Below are positions 35,099 to 44,952 of a stretch of DNA of 55,529 nucleotides, piece by piece. The notes under the pieces are model-generated. The model was not told the origin of the DNA, searched no databases, and saw only the letters and a list, made by a program, of their open reading frames with translations. The translations under genes and the position numbers were made by a program. Source of the DNA: Candidatus Melainabacteria bacterium (lineage in GTDB: Bacteria; Cyanobacteriota; Vampirovibrionia; 2-02-FULL-35-15); the NCBI GenBank assembly GCA_016201905.1, contig JACQBQ010000021.1:1-55529 (forward strand), given 5' to 3'. Each line of letters starts with the position of its first letter. Position 1 is the stretch's first letter.

Positions 35099-37105
35099 CT
35101 ATTCTTTTTCTTCTTCTACTATACGTCTACGTTCAGTTTGATCTATATAATCTCCTAAACCAAATCTACCTAACACTATCTCTAAATATTCACGCCTACG
35201 TTCATTAGGAGCAAGTGCAATAAACTCTTCTATAAATCTTAATCTAACTGTATGAAGAGGAGTATGAACCATAGTTGAAAATAATTTTGGCTCTAATGTA
35301 CTAAGCTTATTAAGAACAAGGTCTTGCCTATTTTTTCTTCTTGCTTGTGAATCGTTTATTTTATCAATATTTTCTATGAGTCTCAGTAAGTGCTTGCAAT
35401 CATTTTCTACATCAGCATAATCTCTATTGGCATTTTTATAATTTTCTAAATATGTCCTGACGAAGTTGCTATATAGACTACTTTCATATAATTCAAAAAT
35501 ACCTAATCTATTATTAGTACCTTTAAAAAGTTTTTGATTTAATTCTTTTACTTTTTTATCATGGGTTTCTAAGTCATCCCTGTAAAGTGTCACTAATCCT
35601 GCTGCTATATGAGGAAAATTATTCAATGGGGTAGCAGTTACCCTAACTTTGTTTTCTAGTGAGGCTGTTATTTTACTGGTGATTTCTAATAGCTGATCAT
35701 AATTATAAGAGAGGTTGATTCCTCTCTCATTTTCAAGTCTTTTAAGCATATTTAAGATCTCTTTGTCAAAGGCATTTAAGACAATATTTGAATTACTAAG
35801 TAGCCTATGAAATGCTTTTAAAACATTTGGATTAACATCGCCTGATTTTAACTTGAGCATTGTATCTTCATCTAAATTTTTTCTTAATAGTGGTTCTATG
35901 TCTCTTCCATAGCTATATCTGACCATTAAGAGAATAGCATTTGATACTGGTGTTTCTTTATTTAGATTAATCTCATCCTTTTTTATAGCCAGCTCAAGTC
36001 TTTTATTAAATTCTCTAGCTTTGTCTCCCCCATTATTATTTGAACCCACAACACCCATAGAGCCAAAAATAATCTCATACCCTGCTTCTTTTAAATAAAG
36101 CTGAGCTAGAAACTTTCCAAGCTCCTGAGTAGATAGAGGTGTTTCTTCTTTTACAAGAGCATTAGTAAAACGATCTAGCAAAGAAACTATATCAGTAGAT
36201 AGCAAACCCATAGCTTTATACAATTGTCCGCGAGTTCTAGGATCTTCTTCTGTTTTTAACCTAGAATCAATTATTTCAAGAGATTTTATTTTAAGTTGTG
36301 GATCACTAATATCTTTAAGGACTGAAAGAGTTACTTCAAAAGCTCTCTCATCAATGTAATGATTAAATGTAGAAGAAAGTTTTCGTAAAACTGTAGCTTT
36401 TTCTAAATAATTAACAAATGTACTATCTAAATTTTTAAGGTGTATCTTGGTAAGATTTTCAACAGTCCTTATTTCTTCTTTTGGACAAAGCTCCTTTTCA
36501 GAAGCAATTTTTATACCTGGTTCAAATAGTTTTAAAAACTGCCTATAGCTAGCTAATTGTTCTAAGGCTTCAACCTGTGCTTTGAACTCAGTAGAATCTA
36601 GTGAGGCATTAGCTTTTTTAAGAACAGTGTTTAAATAACCATTTTGGATGTGGAGCATCTTTAACATCATTGGTCCTCGCCAATTAGTAGCTCGCCAGTT
36701 ACTACCTCGCCAGTCAGTAGAGGGACTCACACTAAAAGTCATATTAATAAAATTAGTAAACTGTTTTAATCCTGTATCCTTCTTTGAATCAAAAAAGTTT
36801 TCAGATATAGTTCTTAAAGTACGATCAAGGTTAAATGAATTAAAAGAATTCATATTATTACAAACTCGTTCTTGAAACGAAAGTCTTTCAGATTCAGTAA
36901 GATTCTTTGAGCTTGCTAATATTGATTCAAAAAGTGATGTTGCTTCTTCTTCCAGTGGTTTTCTACTAGCTTGGAAGTTTTCTTCAGCATCAGAAGTAGG
37001 ATAATATGCTACTTTCATTAAGAGATCAAACCCTGAATTTAAAATATCATGATTTGAATTTCCTTTAACAATTTTTTCACTTACTTGTTTAAATAAAGGC
37101 TTCAT
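35099..37105 (-). CDS. Large helical protein, unknown, with short WRG repeat
   Basis: A 668-residue protein with no recognised family. It is almost entirely helical and charged, without signal peptide or membrane segments. Near residues 130-144 a short repeat reads DWRGSNWRATNWRG, encoded by three degenerate 15-bp units (about 36673-36720). The acidic end is QTERRRIVEEEKE. The next upstream gene starts only 68 bp away, so it may share a transcript with the 715-aa protein. Confidence 0.55.
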   Translation of the reverse strand: MKPLFKQVSEKIVKGNSNHDILNSGFDLLMKVAYYPTSDAEENFQASRKPLEEEATSLFESILASSKNLTESERLSFQERVCNNMNSFNSFNLDRTLRTISENFFDSKKDTGLKQFTNFINMTFSVSPSTDWRGSNWRATNWRGPMMLKMLHIQNGYLNTVLKKANASLDSTEFKAQVEALEQLASYRQFLKLFEPGIKIASEKELCPKEEIRTVENLTKIHLKNLDSTFVNYLEKATVLRKLSSTFNHYIDERAFEVTLSVLKDISDPQLKIKSLEIIDSRLKTEEDPRTRGQLYKAMGLLSTDIVSLLDRFTNALVKEETPLSTQELGKFLAQLYLKEAGYEIIFGSMGVVGSNNNGGDKAREFNKRLELAIKKDEINLNKETPVSNAILLMVRYSYGRDIEPLLRKNLDEDTMLKLKSGDVNPNVLKAFHRLLSNSNIVLNAFDKEILNMLKRLENERGINLSYNYDQLLEITSKITASLENKVRVTATPLNNFPHIAAGLVTLYRDDLETHDKKVKELNQKLFKGTNNRLGIFELYESSLYSNFVRTYLENYKNANRDYADVENDCKHLLRLIENIDKINDSQARRKNRQDLVLNKLSTLEPKLFSTMVHTPLHTVRLRFIEEFIALAPNERRREYLEIVLGRFGLGDYIDQTERRRIVEEEKE

Positions 37106-37173
37106 GTACTCAGCACTTGCACGATTATAAATCCCTAGTTGTTCTGTAAATAAGTTTGCACCTTCTAAAATTA

Positions 37174-39321
37174 TTAACTGCCTCCCCTGTGATCTCTAAC
37201 CTCTTGTAGATTTTGTGCTTTTTGCATTGCTTTTTGTGAAAAGTCAATCTGGGTATGTAATCCGTGATTAAAGCACTTCAAGGTACTGGCACTTTTATTA
37301 TCTTCTTCTAAAATAACTTTCAAAAGATCAACATAAGACCTTACAGCTCCTTTATCTTTAAGCTCATTGTTTTGAAAATGCTCTAAAATCAAATCTGCCT
37401 TTTTACTTAAGTATTCATTCCTTCTGAAATAAAAAGTTTTACTTCTAGGATACAAATCCCTTATAGCAAGAATTGTTTGTGCAGCAGCTTCATGCTTTGT
37501 ACAATTCTCATCCAATAAATTTTTAAACTCAGTATCTAAGAGTGGCGTTAAGTGTTTCTTAGTAGAATTAGCAATCTTTTCATAAAGCTCTTGATTAAGA
37601 AAATTAGAGGGTTCAAAGTTAGATCCAAATCTATTCACAAGCTCTGGAATATTTTCAATATTTGCTTTAGAAATTGTTTCAGCAAGTTTTCTAAGCATTA
37701 AATCATGCCCTACTTCAAGACAATCAAAACGGTTAAATAGGACTGTTAACATTTGAGCTCTAAGATAAGCTGAAATATGTAATGATCTTTGCTTTTCAGT
37801 AGCATCATCAGATGGTGGGTTAGCTAATATTTGCTGAATTATTTTTTCATAGGGTTGGATTAGTGACCCAGTATGTGCATCTCTATCATTTACTATAGCT
37901 TCATTTTTTATAAACTCTTCAAGTGAATTAGAAAATAAAGGGAAATTGTCCTCAAGATTTTTATTTGTTAATTTAATCAAATCATTATATAATCTGGGCT
38001 CTTTTACACCACTATCTTTTCTATGCTCTAATGTTGCTATTTTTGCAATTGTCTGTACTAAAGAAGCCTTAGTATAAAAAGGTGGTGTAGAAGTAAACTC
38101 TTTATCAATTCTTTCTAGTATTTTTTCTATTTGTGGATACCACTTCTTACTAAATAAACTAGGTGGTGCAGAACTTATTATTTCGGATCTTAACAAATAA
38201 TTTCCTAAAATCAATGAATTCCAATAAGCACTTTGCTCACTAGTTTTTTCACGCTTATTTTCTTTGTCTGAAAGTGCCTGCAGATATGCTCCGATTAATT
38301 CTTGATATTCATTCTTTGCACCTTCAAGAGTACTTTTTAATAGCCAAGACGTAGAAGAAATTGACTGCAAAAAATTATATAGGCCAGCTTCTTTACCTCT
38401 CAAGTCAGGATCATTATTTTTCAGTGCCGTAGAAGTCTCTGTAAAAATTTTTCCTACAATTTCAGCTCTTACTTTTTCAGGACATGCTACTAATATTTCA
38501 TTTATATTTACACCTTGTTGCCCTATAAACTTAGCTCTAGGCAAATTTTTATATACCTTTGGTTCTTTAATTCCACTATCTTTCCTGCTTTCTAATATAG
38601 CTAATCGTATAACTGAATTTAAAGAAGACGTTATTGTAGTCCCACCTGCAGTAAATTCATTATCAGTTCGTTCTAGTATTTTTTCTATTTGCGGATACCA
38701 TTTTTTGTTAAACAAACCAGGTGGTGCAGAGTCTAATACATTAGGTTTTAATAAGTTGCGTTCTAAAATCCATGAATTCCAGCTAGCACTTTCCTCACTG
38801 GTTTGTTCACGTTTATTTCCTTTGTCTGAAAGTGCCTGCAGATATGCTCCGATTAATTCTTGATATTCATTTTTTGTATTTGCAAGAACATTTTTTAATA
38901 AAGGCTCTTTCATAGAAAGAGCTTGAACAAAACCATTAGCTTTATTTTCTATATCTTTTAAATCCGCAACATTATCTTTTAATGCTTTAGTTGCTTGACT
39001 AAAAGCTCTCTTTGCAATTTGAACTTTTATTTCTTGAGGCAGACCATGCAATGTTTTTATTTGTAATTCATATTGAGGAGTATTCCATTCCGTTAAATCT
39101 TTAAATATGTCTATGAACTGGTCTATTAAATTGTCAGATAAAGGTATTTTCTTCTCTACTAACTTTGGAACATCTAAAGGACCTAATTGCACTTGTTTAG
39201 GTAGATTTGGCAGTTCTACTTTTTTTTGATCATCTGCACTAGCAGATTTAATAATTGAAGCTAATCCTAGAGCTACAGTGCCTACTGCACCTAAATGTGA
39301 AGAGACTTTAAATATTTTCAT
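37174..39321 (-). CDS. Exported large protein with 186-residue tandem duplication
   Basis: A 715-residue protein with an N-terminal signal-like segment (SSHLGAVGTVALGLASIIKSASADD). Two copies of a roughly 186-residue helical unit lie side by side. Each has NEYQELIGAYLQALSDK, a TSE-S--WNS-IL stretch, SAPP-LF-KKWYPQIEKILER and HRKDSG/SRKDSG. A stretch of about 51 bp is identical in both units (38263-38313 and 38821-38871, offset 558 bp), so the duplication is recent. No family recognised. Confidence 0.6.
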   Translation of the reverse strand: MKIFKVSSHLGAVGTVALGLASIIKSASADDQKKVELPNLPKQVQLGPLDVPKLVEKKIPLSDNLIDQFIDIFKDLTEWNTPQYELQIKTLHGLPQEIKVQIAKRAFSQATKALKDNVADLKDIENKANGFVQALSMKEPLLKNVLANTKNEYQELIGAYLQALSDKGNKREQTSEESASWNSWILERNLLKPNVLDSAPPGLFNKKWYPQIEKILERTDNEFTAGGTTITSSLNSVIRLAILESRKDSGIKEPKVYKNLPRAKFIGQQGVNINEILVACPEKVRAEIVGKIFTETSTALKNNDPDLRGKEAGLYNFLQSISSTSWLLKSTLEGAKNEYQELIGAYLQALSDKENKREKTSEQSAYWNSLILGNYLLRSEIISSAPPSLFSKKWYPQIEKILERIDKEFTSTPPFYTKASLVQTIAKIATLEHRKDSGVKEPRLYNDLIKLTNKNLEDNFPLFSNSLEEFIKNEAIVNDRDAHTGSLIQPYEKIIQQILANPPSDDATEKQRSLHISAYLRAQMLTVLFNRFDCLEVGHDLMLRKLAETISKANIENIPELVNRFGSNFEPSNFLNQELYEKIANSTKKHLTPLLDTEFKNLLDENCTKHEAAAQTILAIRDLYPRSKTFYFRRNEYLSKKADLILEHFQNNELKDKGAVRSYVDLLKVILEEDNKSASTLKCFNHGLHTQIDFSQKAMQKAQNLQEVRDHRGGS

Positions 39322-39471
39322 GTTTGTTCAGCCTTGATCAAATTTTTTCGGGTTTTCAATTTCTTAATTACGTAAATGATAGCAATGACTTAAGTTTGTA
39401 ATCAAGGGAAAACATATATCTTACAATCTAACTTACAAATTTCTTTAGTGGTAATATTCTACGCTTATTAT

Positions 39472-41169
39472 TTATAAATCTACGTTATAAATCTTCCTAT
39501 ACTTTTCTCTAATGTAATTAAGAAAATGATCAGGATTCAATGATTCACCTGTAACCCTTTTAGCAATTTCATTTGCTGTTTCCATTCTTCCATACTTGTG
39601 AATCTTATCTTTCAGCCATTCTTTTAATGGAATAAAGTTTCCTTTTTTAAATTCTTCTTCAAGGCCTGGGATTTCTTTTTTTGCTGTGTTGTAAAACTGC
39701 GCTGCATACAATGTGCCTAAAGTATAGGTAGGGAAATATCCAATATCTCCAGAAGACCAGTGCATATCCTGTAATGCTCCTACCGAATCGCTTGTAGGAC
39801 AGAGTCCAACATATTCTTGCATCTTTTCATTCCAAGCTTTTGGAACATCTTTAACGGATAGTTTTCCCTCTATAAGATCTCTTTCAATCTCATATCGTAC
39901 AGGAACATGGAGGTTATATGTAACCTCATCTGATTCATTTCGAATAAATATAGGCTGGACTTTATTTATAGCTTTATAAAACTCATCTACGGTTACATTA
40001 CTGAGCTTATCTGGAAAACGTTGTTGGAGTTTTGGAAAAAAATATTCCCAAAAAGATAAACTCTGCCCAACCATAAGTTCATATAATCTGGACTGAGATT
40101 CATGAATACCAAGAGAGGTACCTTCTGCTAAAAGTGATTTGGCTAATTTCGGATCAACTCCTTGTTCATAAAGAGTATGCCCAGCTTCATGGAGGAGAGT
40201 ACTTATGGAATCCCATAGTTTTTCATAACGAGACGTGAGGCGTATATCATGCTCTGCAATGGTCGTAGTAAACGGATGTGCTGAATCATCTAAGCGTCCT
40301 CTATCCATCTCACAGTCAACAAGTTTCAGGAGTTCTAAATTTAATTCTTTTAATTCACTTTCACTATATTGTTTATTTAAAAAACTAGTGTCTATTTGAA
40401 CAGGAGAATTTTTGATTGCTTTTATAATTGGGATTAAACCAGCTTTAAGCTTAAGAAAAATTTTGTCTAACTCTTCTATAGTCAACCCTTCTTCAAACCT
40501 ATCTAATAAAGCATTATAAGGAGATCCTTTATAGCCCATAAACTCTACCATCTGACGCTGAATTGAAATTATCTTTTCAAAATATGGTGCAAACTTCTCA
40601 AAATTATTTTCATCACGAGCACTTGCCCAAACATGATGGGCTTTAGTTGTCACTTCAGTATATTCTTCCATAAGCCTTACAGGAATATTTTTCAACTTAT
40701 CATGTTCTTTGCTAATTAGTTTTACCAAGGCTCTATCAACATCATTTAGCTCTTTAAAGTTAGATTCTTCTCTTAAGAACTTAAGTAAGCTACTCATTTT
40801 TTCTGAGATTAGAATTTCATGGTAATACCTTGTGGTATATGTCATCAGCCACCCTCTTTCTTCACTTGCTTTGGGTGGCATGTGGGTTTGCAAATCCCAA
40901 TCTAAAATATTTTCTATAGATAAAATTGCCCTCATTTCTTTTGCAAGCTCTTTAAATTCTTCGAGCTTTTCCTGAAGTAAATTGTTTGTACTTAAAGGCA
41001 CGTTGGACGAACTTAAAAAACTAGGTATAGATTCTTGTACTTGAGGTGCTTCATAATGGTTGTTTAAATTTGTTCTTCCATCTTCTTTTTTGTTTTCAGG
41101 AAAATTTACCTGTCGTGGATTTGCAGAAACAAAAAAACGGAAGACTTGTGGATGTGAAACTCTTATCAT
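39472..41169 (-). CDS. M32 family carboxypeptidase (Taq type)
   Basis: A zinc metallocarboxypeptidase of 565 residues. The HEXXH site is HEAGHTLYEQG, followed by the M32 signature HESQSRLYELMVG (third-ligand Glu). Other family stretches are ILDWDLQTHMPPKASEERGW and PVRYEIERDLIEGKL. Compared with usual M32 enzymes (about 500 residues), there are about 60 extra residues at the N-terminus, polar and unstructured, with no clear signal peptide. Cytoplasmic peptide trimming is the usual role. Confidence 0.9.
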   Translation of the reverse strand: MIRVSHPQVFRFFVSANPRQVNFPENKKEDGRTNLNNHYEAPQVQESIPSFLSSSNVPLSTNNLLQEKLEEFKELAKEMRAILSIENILDWDLQTHMPPKASEERGWLMTYTTRYYHEILISEKMSSLLKFLREESNFKELNDVDRALVKLISKEHDKLKNIPVRLMEEYTEVTTKAHHVWASARDENNFEKFAPYFEKIISIQRQMVEFMGYKGSPYNALLDRFEEGLTIEELDKIFLKLKAGLIPIIKAIKNSPVQIDTSFLNKQYSESELKELNLELLKLVDCEMDRGRLDDSAHPFTTTIAEHDIRLTSRYEKLWDSISTLLHEAGHTLYEQGVDPKLAKSLLAEGTSLGIHESQSRLYELMVGQSLSFWEYFFPKLQQRFPDKLSNVTVDEFYKAINKVQPIFIRNESDEVTYNLHVPVRYEIERDLIEGKLSVKDVPKAWNEKMQEYVGLCPTSDSVGALQDMHWSSGDIGYFPTYTLGTLYAAQFYNTAKKEIPGLEEEFKKGNFIPLKEWLKDKIHKYGRMETANEIAKRVTGESLNPDHFLNYIREKYRKIYNVDL

Positions 41170-41295
41170 GAGCTTATTTCCCTTTGTTTTGTTTCTGTAA
41201 TATGAACTTAAGAAAACTGTATCAATCGGCTAATTACATGTCAAATGAATGAGCACTGTATTGTTAATGAATGGGATTTGTAAAAATAGTTAAGG

Positions 41296-41955
41296 CTAAG
41301 ACCGAAAGAGCTTATCAAGGTATTTAATTAACTTATCTTTTAATATTTTTTTTAGTGCTTTCTGATGCAATATTTCTCCTGAAGATTTTACCTGGACTTT
41401 TTTATTATTCGTACTAGGCTTTGGCAGGTTATTAACAATAATTGGGGGTAATAGTTTTACTTCTTCAATGATTACATCTTTTGCATCGACTACTCCATCA
41501 TGATTTAAATCTAACTGTCTCATTTGTTCATCAGTTAACTTAACATCACCATTTATAGCCATTTCTAAAAAGATCACATCGTGCCAGTCTACTCTGCCAT
41601 CTTCATTGAGATCACCATCTAGCTTTCTTTTTTTTGGTTTTGATATATCATTGTCATTTTCTCTGTAGCGAATATATTCTTTTGCTAATTGGCAAACTGT
41701 CTTTAGATGAGCAATGGCTGCCCTGATTTCTCCACTATCTTTAGTATCAGGAATACTGTACTGAATACTTGGCAAGCTAAAATTAATATCTTCGCCTCGA
41801 CTTGCAATTAGCTCAGCTAATATGCTCTCTACTTGTTTTATTTTACTTTTAATCGCTGCTTTTAAGTCACTTGAGTTACTTACTGAGGAGTTTTTATTGT
41901 TTTCTATATTACCCATGAGTTTTAAGCCTAGTAAAAATGTTCTATTCTTTTGCAA
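41296..41955 (-). CDS. Dockerin type I-like protein
   Basis: A 219-residue protein. Residues about 115-170 hold two dockerin/EF-hand-like calcium loops, DLNEDGRVDWHDVI and DLNHDGVVDAKDVI, separated by a helix, the paired layout of type I dockerins. The N-terminal half is coiled and polar. No cohesin or carbohydrate-active domain is visible here. ATG at 41916 (MGNIENN) is an alternative start. A calcium-dependent docking role is inference from the motif. Confidence 0.7.
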   Translation of the reverse strand: MQKNRTFLLGLKLMGNIENNKNSSVSNSSDLKAAIKSKIKQVESILAELIASRGEDINFSLPSIQYSIPDTKDSGEIRAAIAHLKTVCQLAKEYIRYRENDNDISKPKKRKLDGDLNEDGRVDWHDVIFLEMAINGDVKLTDEQMRQLDLNHDGVVDAKDVIIEEVKLLPPIIVNNLPKPSTNNKKVQVKSSGEILHQKALKKILKDKLIKYLDKLFRS

Positions 41956-42098
41956 GCATTAAATATTGAAGATATTCTAGAAAAAATTGAATATGAAATC
42001 GTTAACTCCATGCAATAATTTATATTAATTTTAATTAATAAGTAATTTAAAGAGTTTAGGACTAAAAGACTATCTACTACTGCCCAAGTTATTTATAC

Positions 42099-44672
42099 TC
42101 ATCTTTTTATAATTCTATCTCTAAGCAACTGTGCAAAGCGTGTTGGGTCTCCATTAAACTCATCAACTGATGTCATCATAAAAAGAATATCCTCTGAATC
42201 TATGACATAGTTTGGATTATGAGCAAGCCCTATTGCAAACAGTGAGTCAGGATTATTTCTGGCAAACTCTTTATCTTCCTGTGTAACTTTCCAACTTCTA
42301 TGCCACGTTACACGCTGTGCAAAAACAGAATCAGGATGATTATAAGCAGTTAATCTATCATTTTCTTCTACAAGAAGATCTTCTCTATTTAAAAGAGCTA
42401 TTAAAGTGTAATAATGGTAGTAGTAATTTTTTTGATAATTCTCTTCAGTTAAACCTATACTTTCAGGACAAAACAGATAAGGATTGTTTCGCATAAAGTT
42501 TTTGTCTTCTTGAGTAATTTTATAGCTCTTATTTTCTTCAAATAAATATCTTGCAAAATCTGAATGAGGATTTTCTTTTCTTACTTTAAGATCTCCAGGC
42601 TCTACTATGTAATTAGGATTAGAAAGTGCATACTGTGCAAGCCGCCAGGAATCTAAGTTTTCCCATATGGCTTTTTTATCTTCTGCTTCTATTCCATAGT
42701 CAGGTCTTTTAAGAAGATAAACAAATTCAGAGTAAGGCTCTCTTCTAAGTATTTCTTTATCTTCTTTTTCAATTACATAATTTGGGTTTTGCATTAATCC
42801 TCTTGTAAACATTGAACGAGGATTTTTTCTGGCTATTTCTATATCTTTAGGTTCAATGACATACCTGGAGTTACTTAAGATATCATTCATCCAATTCATA
42901 TCAATATTTTTTCTTAGATATTCTTTCTCGTTTTTATTTATTGGATAACCTAAAACAGCAAATCTATAGCTTATAATTGAAACCATTGAATTAAATGATT
43001 GAGATTTTTTTCCTGCATGATCATAGCCTTCTATATCCTCAGGTTGTAGCTCATAATTAGGATTCATATATAATCCATGAGAAAACCATGAATCTGGATT
43101 TTTTCTGGCTATTTTTATATCTTCTTCCTCTATTTTGTAGTCTTTTCTTCTTAATAGTGCTCCTGCAAAGTAAGTGTTAAAATTTTCTCTGGCTATTTTT
43201 ATATCTTCTTTTTGAATTTTATAGTTTAGATTTGCTACCAAAAATGGGGTGTACACTTTATTGTTAATAAGCTGTCTTGCAAGCTCTATATCAGAAGCAT
43301 TTGGTATAAAATCTTTTCTACTTAAAAGAGCTTTTGTAAACTCAGTATCCGTATTTGCCCTTGCAGCTTGTCTATCTTCTTCTTCTATTTTATAATCTTT
43401 TTTGCTAACTATATATTTTGCAAGCTCACCCGAAAGTTTTGAATATGGTTCTTTTCTAAGCAGTGTTTTCAACTCATTGTCTAAATTAACTTTTAAATTG
43501 CCCAGATTAGGATTACCTAATAATGCTCTAACAAGCATTGAATCAGGGCTTTTGACAGAATGCATAAGATCAGAAGCACTTATAATATAATCCGATCTGC
43601 TTGCAGTTACTCCTGCAAATATACTATCTGGATTTGTTTTTGCTATATCTAAATCTTGTGGTTGTAATTTGTGGTTTAGGTTTTTACCTATAAAATAAGC
43701 TAAATAAGAGTTTGGGCTTTTAGCTACTGAATCTATATCTTTTTTTTCTACTACATAATCTTTCTTTTTAAGCAAAATCTCAGTAAGTGGATTTTCAGTA
43801 TTATTTCTAACAAAGTTTTTATCACCAGCTTCAATGGTGTAATCATCTCTTAAAAAAAGATATTTTGTAAATAGTGTTCCAGGATTTCCCCATGCAAACT
43901 CTCTATCACTTTTCAATATTTTATAGCCTGGGCTTGACAATAAGCGTAACGTAACCAAACTATCTGGGTGTTTTCGAGCAATTTCATTATCTGCTTCTTC
44001 TAGCTTATATGTCGGATTTGAAATTAAAATCTCTGCTAGTCTTTTTTCTGGATTTTCTCTAACAAACTTTTTATCATTACTATCTATTACATAATCTTCT
44101 CTTGTAATTAATGCAAATGCAAAACTACTTTCAGGGTTTTTAAGAGCTATTTCTTTGTCAATCTTTTCTACTTTATAATCTTTCTTTTCGACTAGAGCAC
44201 TAGCAAAAGTTGAATCAGGATTATTTCTTGCTATTTCTATATCTTGTTTTTGAATTGGAAGTGTGGAATTGCTTATTACAAGCCTTGCAAAATAAGTATC
44301 TGGGTTTTTTCTTGCTACATCTATATCTTCTTTTTTAATCTCATAATCTTCTCTGGTTATTAGAGCTATTGCATAGCTGGTTTCTGGATTTTCCCTTATA
44401 AACTTAATATCTGCTTGTGTAATTTTAAATTTAGGATGGTAAATAAGGTCATTGACAAAGTGCGAGTCTGGATCATCTCTTAAATATTCTCTAAGTAAAA
44501 TTGGATCGTTTAATAATTTATCTAAATTAAACTCAAAGTTTTGAAAATTAAAAGGGGCAGGCTTTGTTATATTTTGAGCTGGTTTATTTTTATCAGTATT
44601 ATTCAACCCTCCAGCAAATGGTAATAAAGCTGTTCCCATAAGTGTTGTACGAAGTATGTTTAATATTTTCAT
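42099..44672 (-). CDS. Exported protein made of about 26 copies of a ~30-aa repeat
   Basis: An 857-residue protein with a signal-like start (MKILNILRTTLMGTALLPFAG). From residue about 60 to the end it is built from roughly 26 imperfect units of 29-34 residues with the core D-I-x-x-A-R-x-N-P-D-S-x-F-A and then x-x-L-x-x-x-x-D-Y-x-I-E. One unit (about residues 560-590) is degenerate. Each unit looks like a helix pair, so a solenoid is likely. It is not recognised as TPR, Sel1, LRR or another named family. Confidence 0.65.
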   Translation of the reverse strand: MKILNILRTTLMGTALLPFAGGLNNTDKNKPAQNITKPAPFNFQNFEFNLDKLLNDPILLREYLRDDPDSHFVNDLIYHPKFKITQADIKFIRENPETSYAIALITREDYEIKKEDIDVARKNPDTYFARLVISNSTLPIQKQDIEIARNNPDSTFASALVEKKDYKVEKIDKEIALKNPESSFAFALITREDYVIDSNDKKFVRENPEKRLAEILISNPTYKLEEADNEIARKHPDSLVTLRLLSSPGYKILKSDREFAWGNPGTLFTKYLFLRDDYTIEAGDKNFVRNNTENPLTEILLKKKDYVVEKKDIDSVAKSPNSYLAYFIGKNLNHKLQPQDLDIAKTNPDSIFAGVTASRSDYIISASDLMHSVKSPDSMLVRALLGNPNLGNLKVNLDNELKTLLRKEPYSKLSGELAKYIVSKKDYKIEEEDRQAARANTDTEFTKALLSRKDFIPNASDIELARQLINNKVYTPFLVANLNYKIQKEDIKIARENFNTYFAGALLRRKDYKIEEEDIKIARKNPDSWFSHGLYMNPNYELQPEDIEGYDHAGKKSQSFNSMVSIISYRFAVLGYPINKNEKEYLRKNIDMNWMNDILSNSRYVIEPKDIEIARKNPRSMFTRGLMQNPNYVIEKEDKEILRREPYSEFVYLLKRPDYGIEAEDKKAIWENLDSWRLAQYALSNPNYIVEPGDLKVRKENPHSDFARYLFEENKSYKITQEDKNFMRNNPYLFCPESIGLTEENYQKNYYYHYYTLIALLNREDLLVEENDRLTAYNHPDSVFAQRVTWHRSWKVTQEDKEFARNNPDSLFAIGLAHNPNYVIDSEDILFMMTSVDEFNGDPTRFAQLLRDRIIKR

Positions 44673-44952
44673 AAAAAAGAGAACCTAAAATTACACCAAT
44701 AGTACACTAAGAGAAATATAAATTAAATATGTAAGACCTGCACAAAGTGTATTTCTGGAAGAAAGTAAGACTACAAAGCAATTTTTATCTAACAGCAGTT
44801 CTTAAAGCTAAAATTTGTTCTCTGGTGGTATGAGATAGATTTTCTCCTACACCTGACTCTTAATAATTTTAGATTTTTAGATTCAGGAAAACTGTATAAT
44901 ACTACTAGTTTTGATGTTGTATTAGTACAAAAGTACATGAGGCTCATATTTT

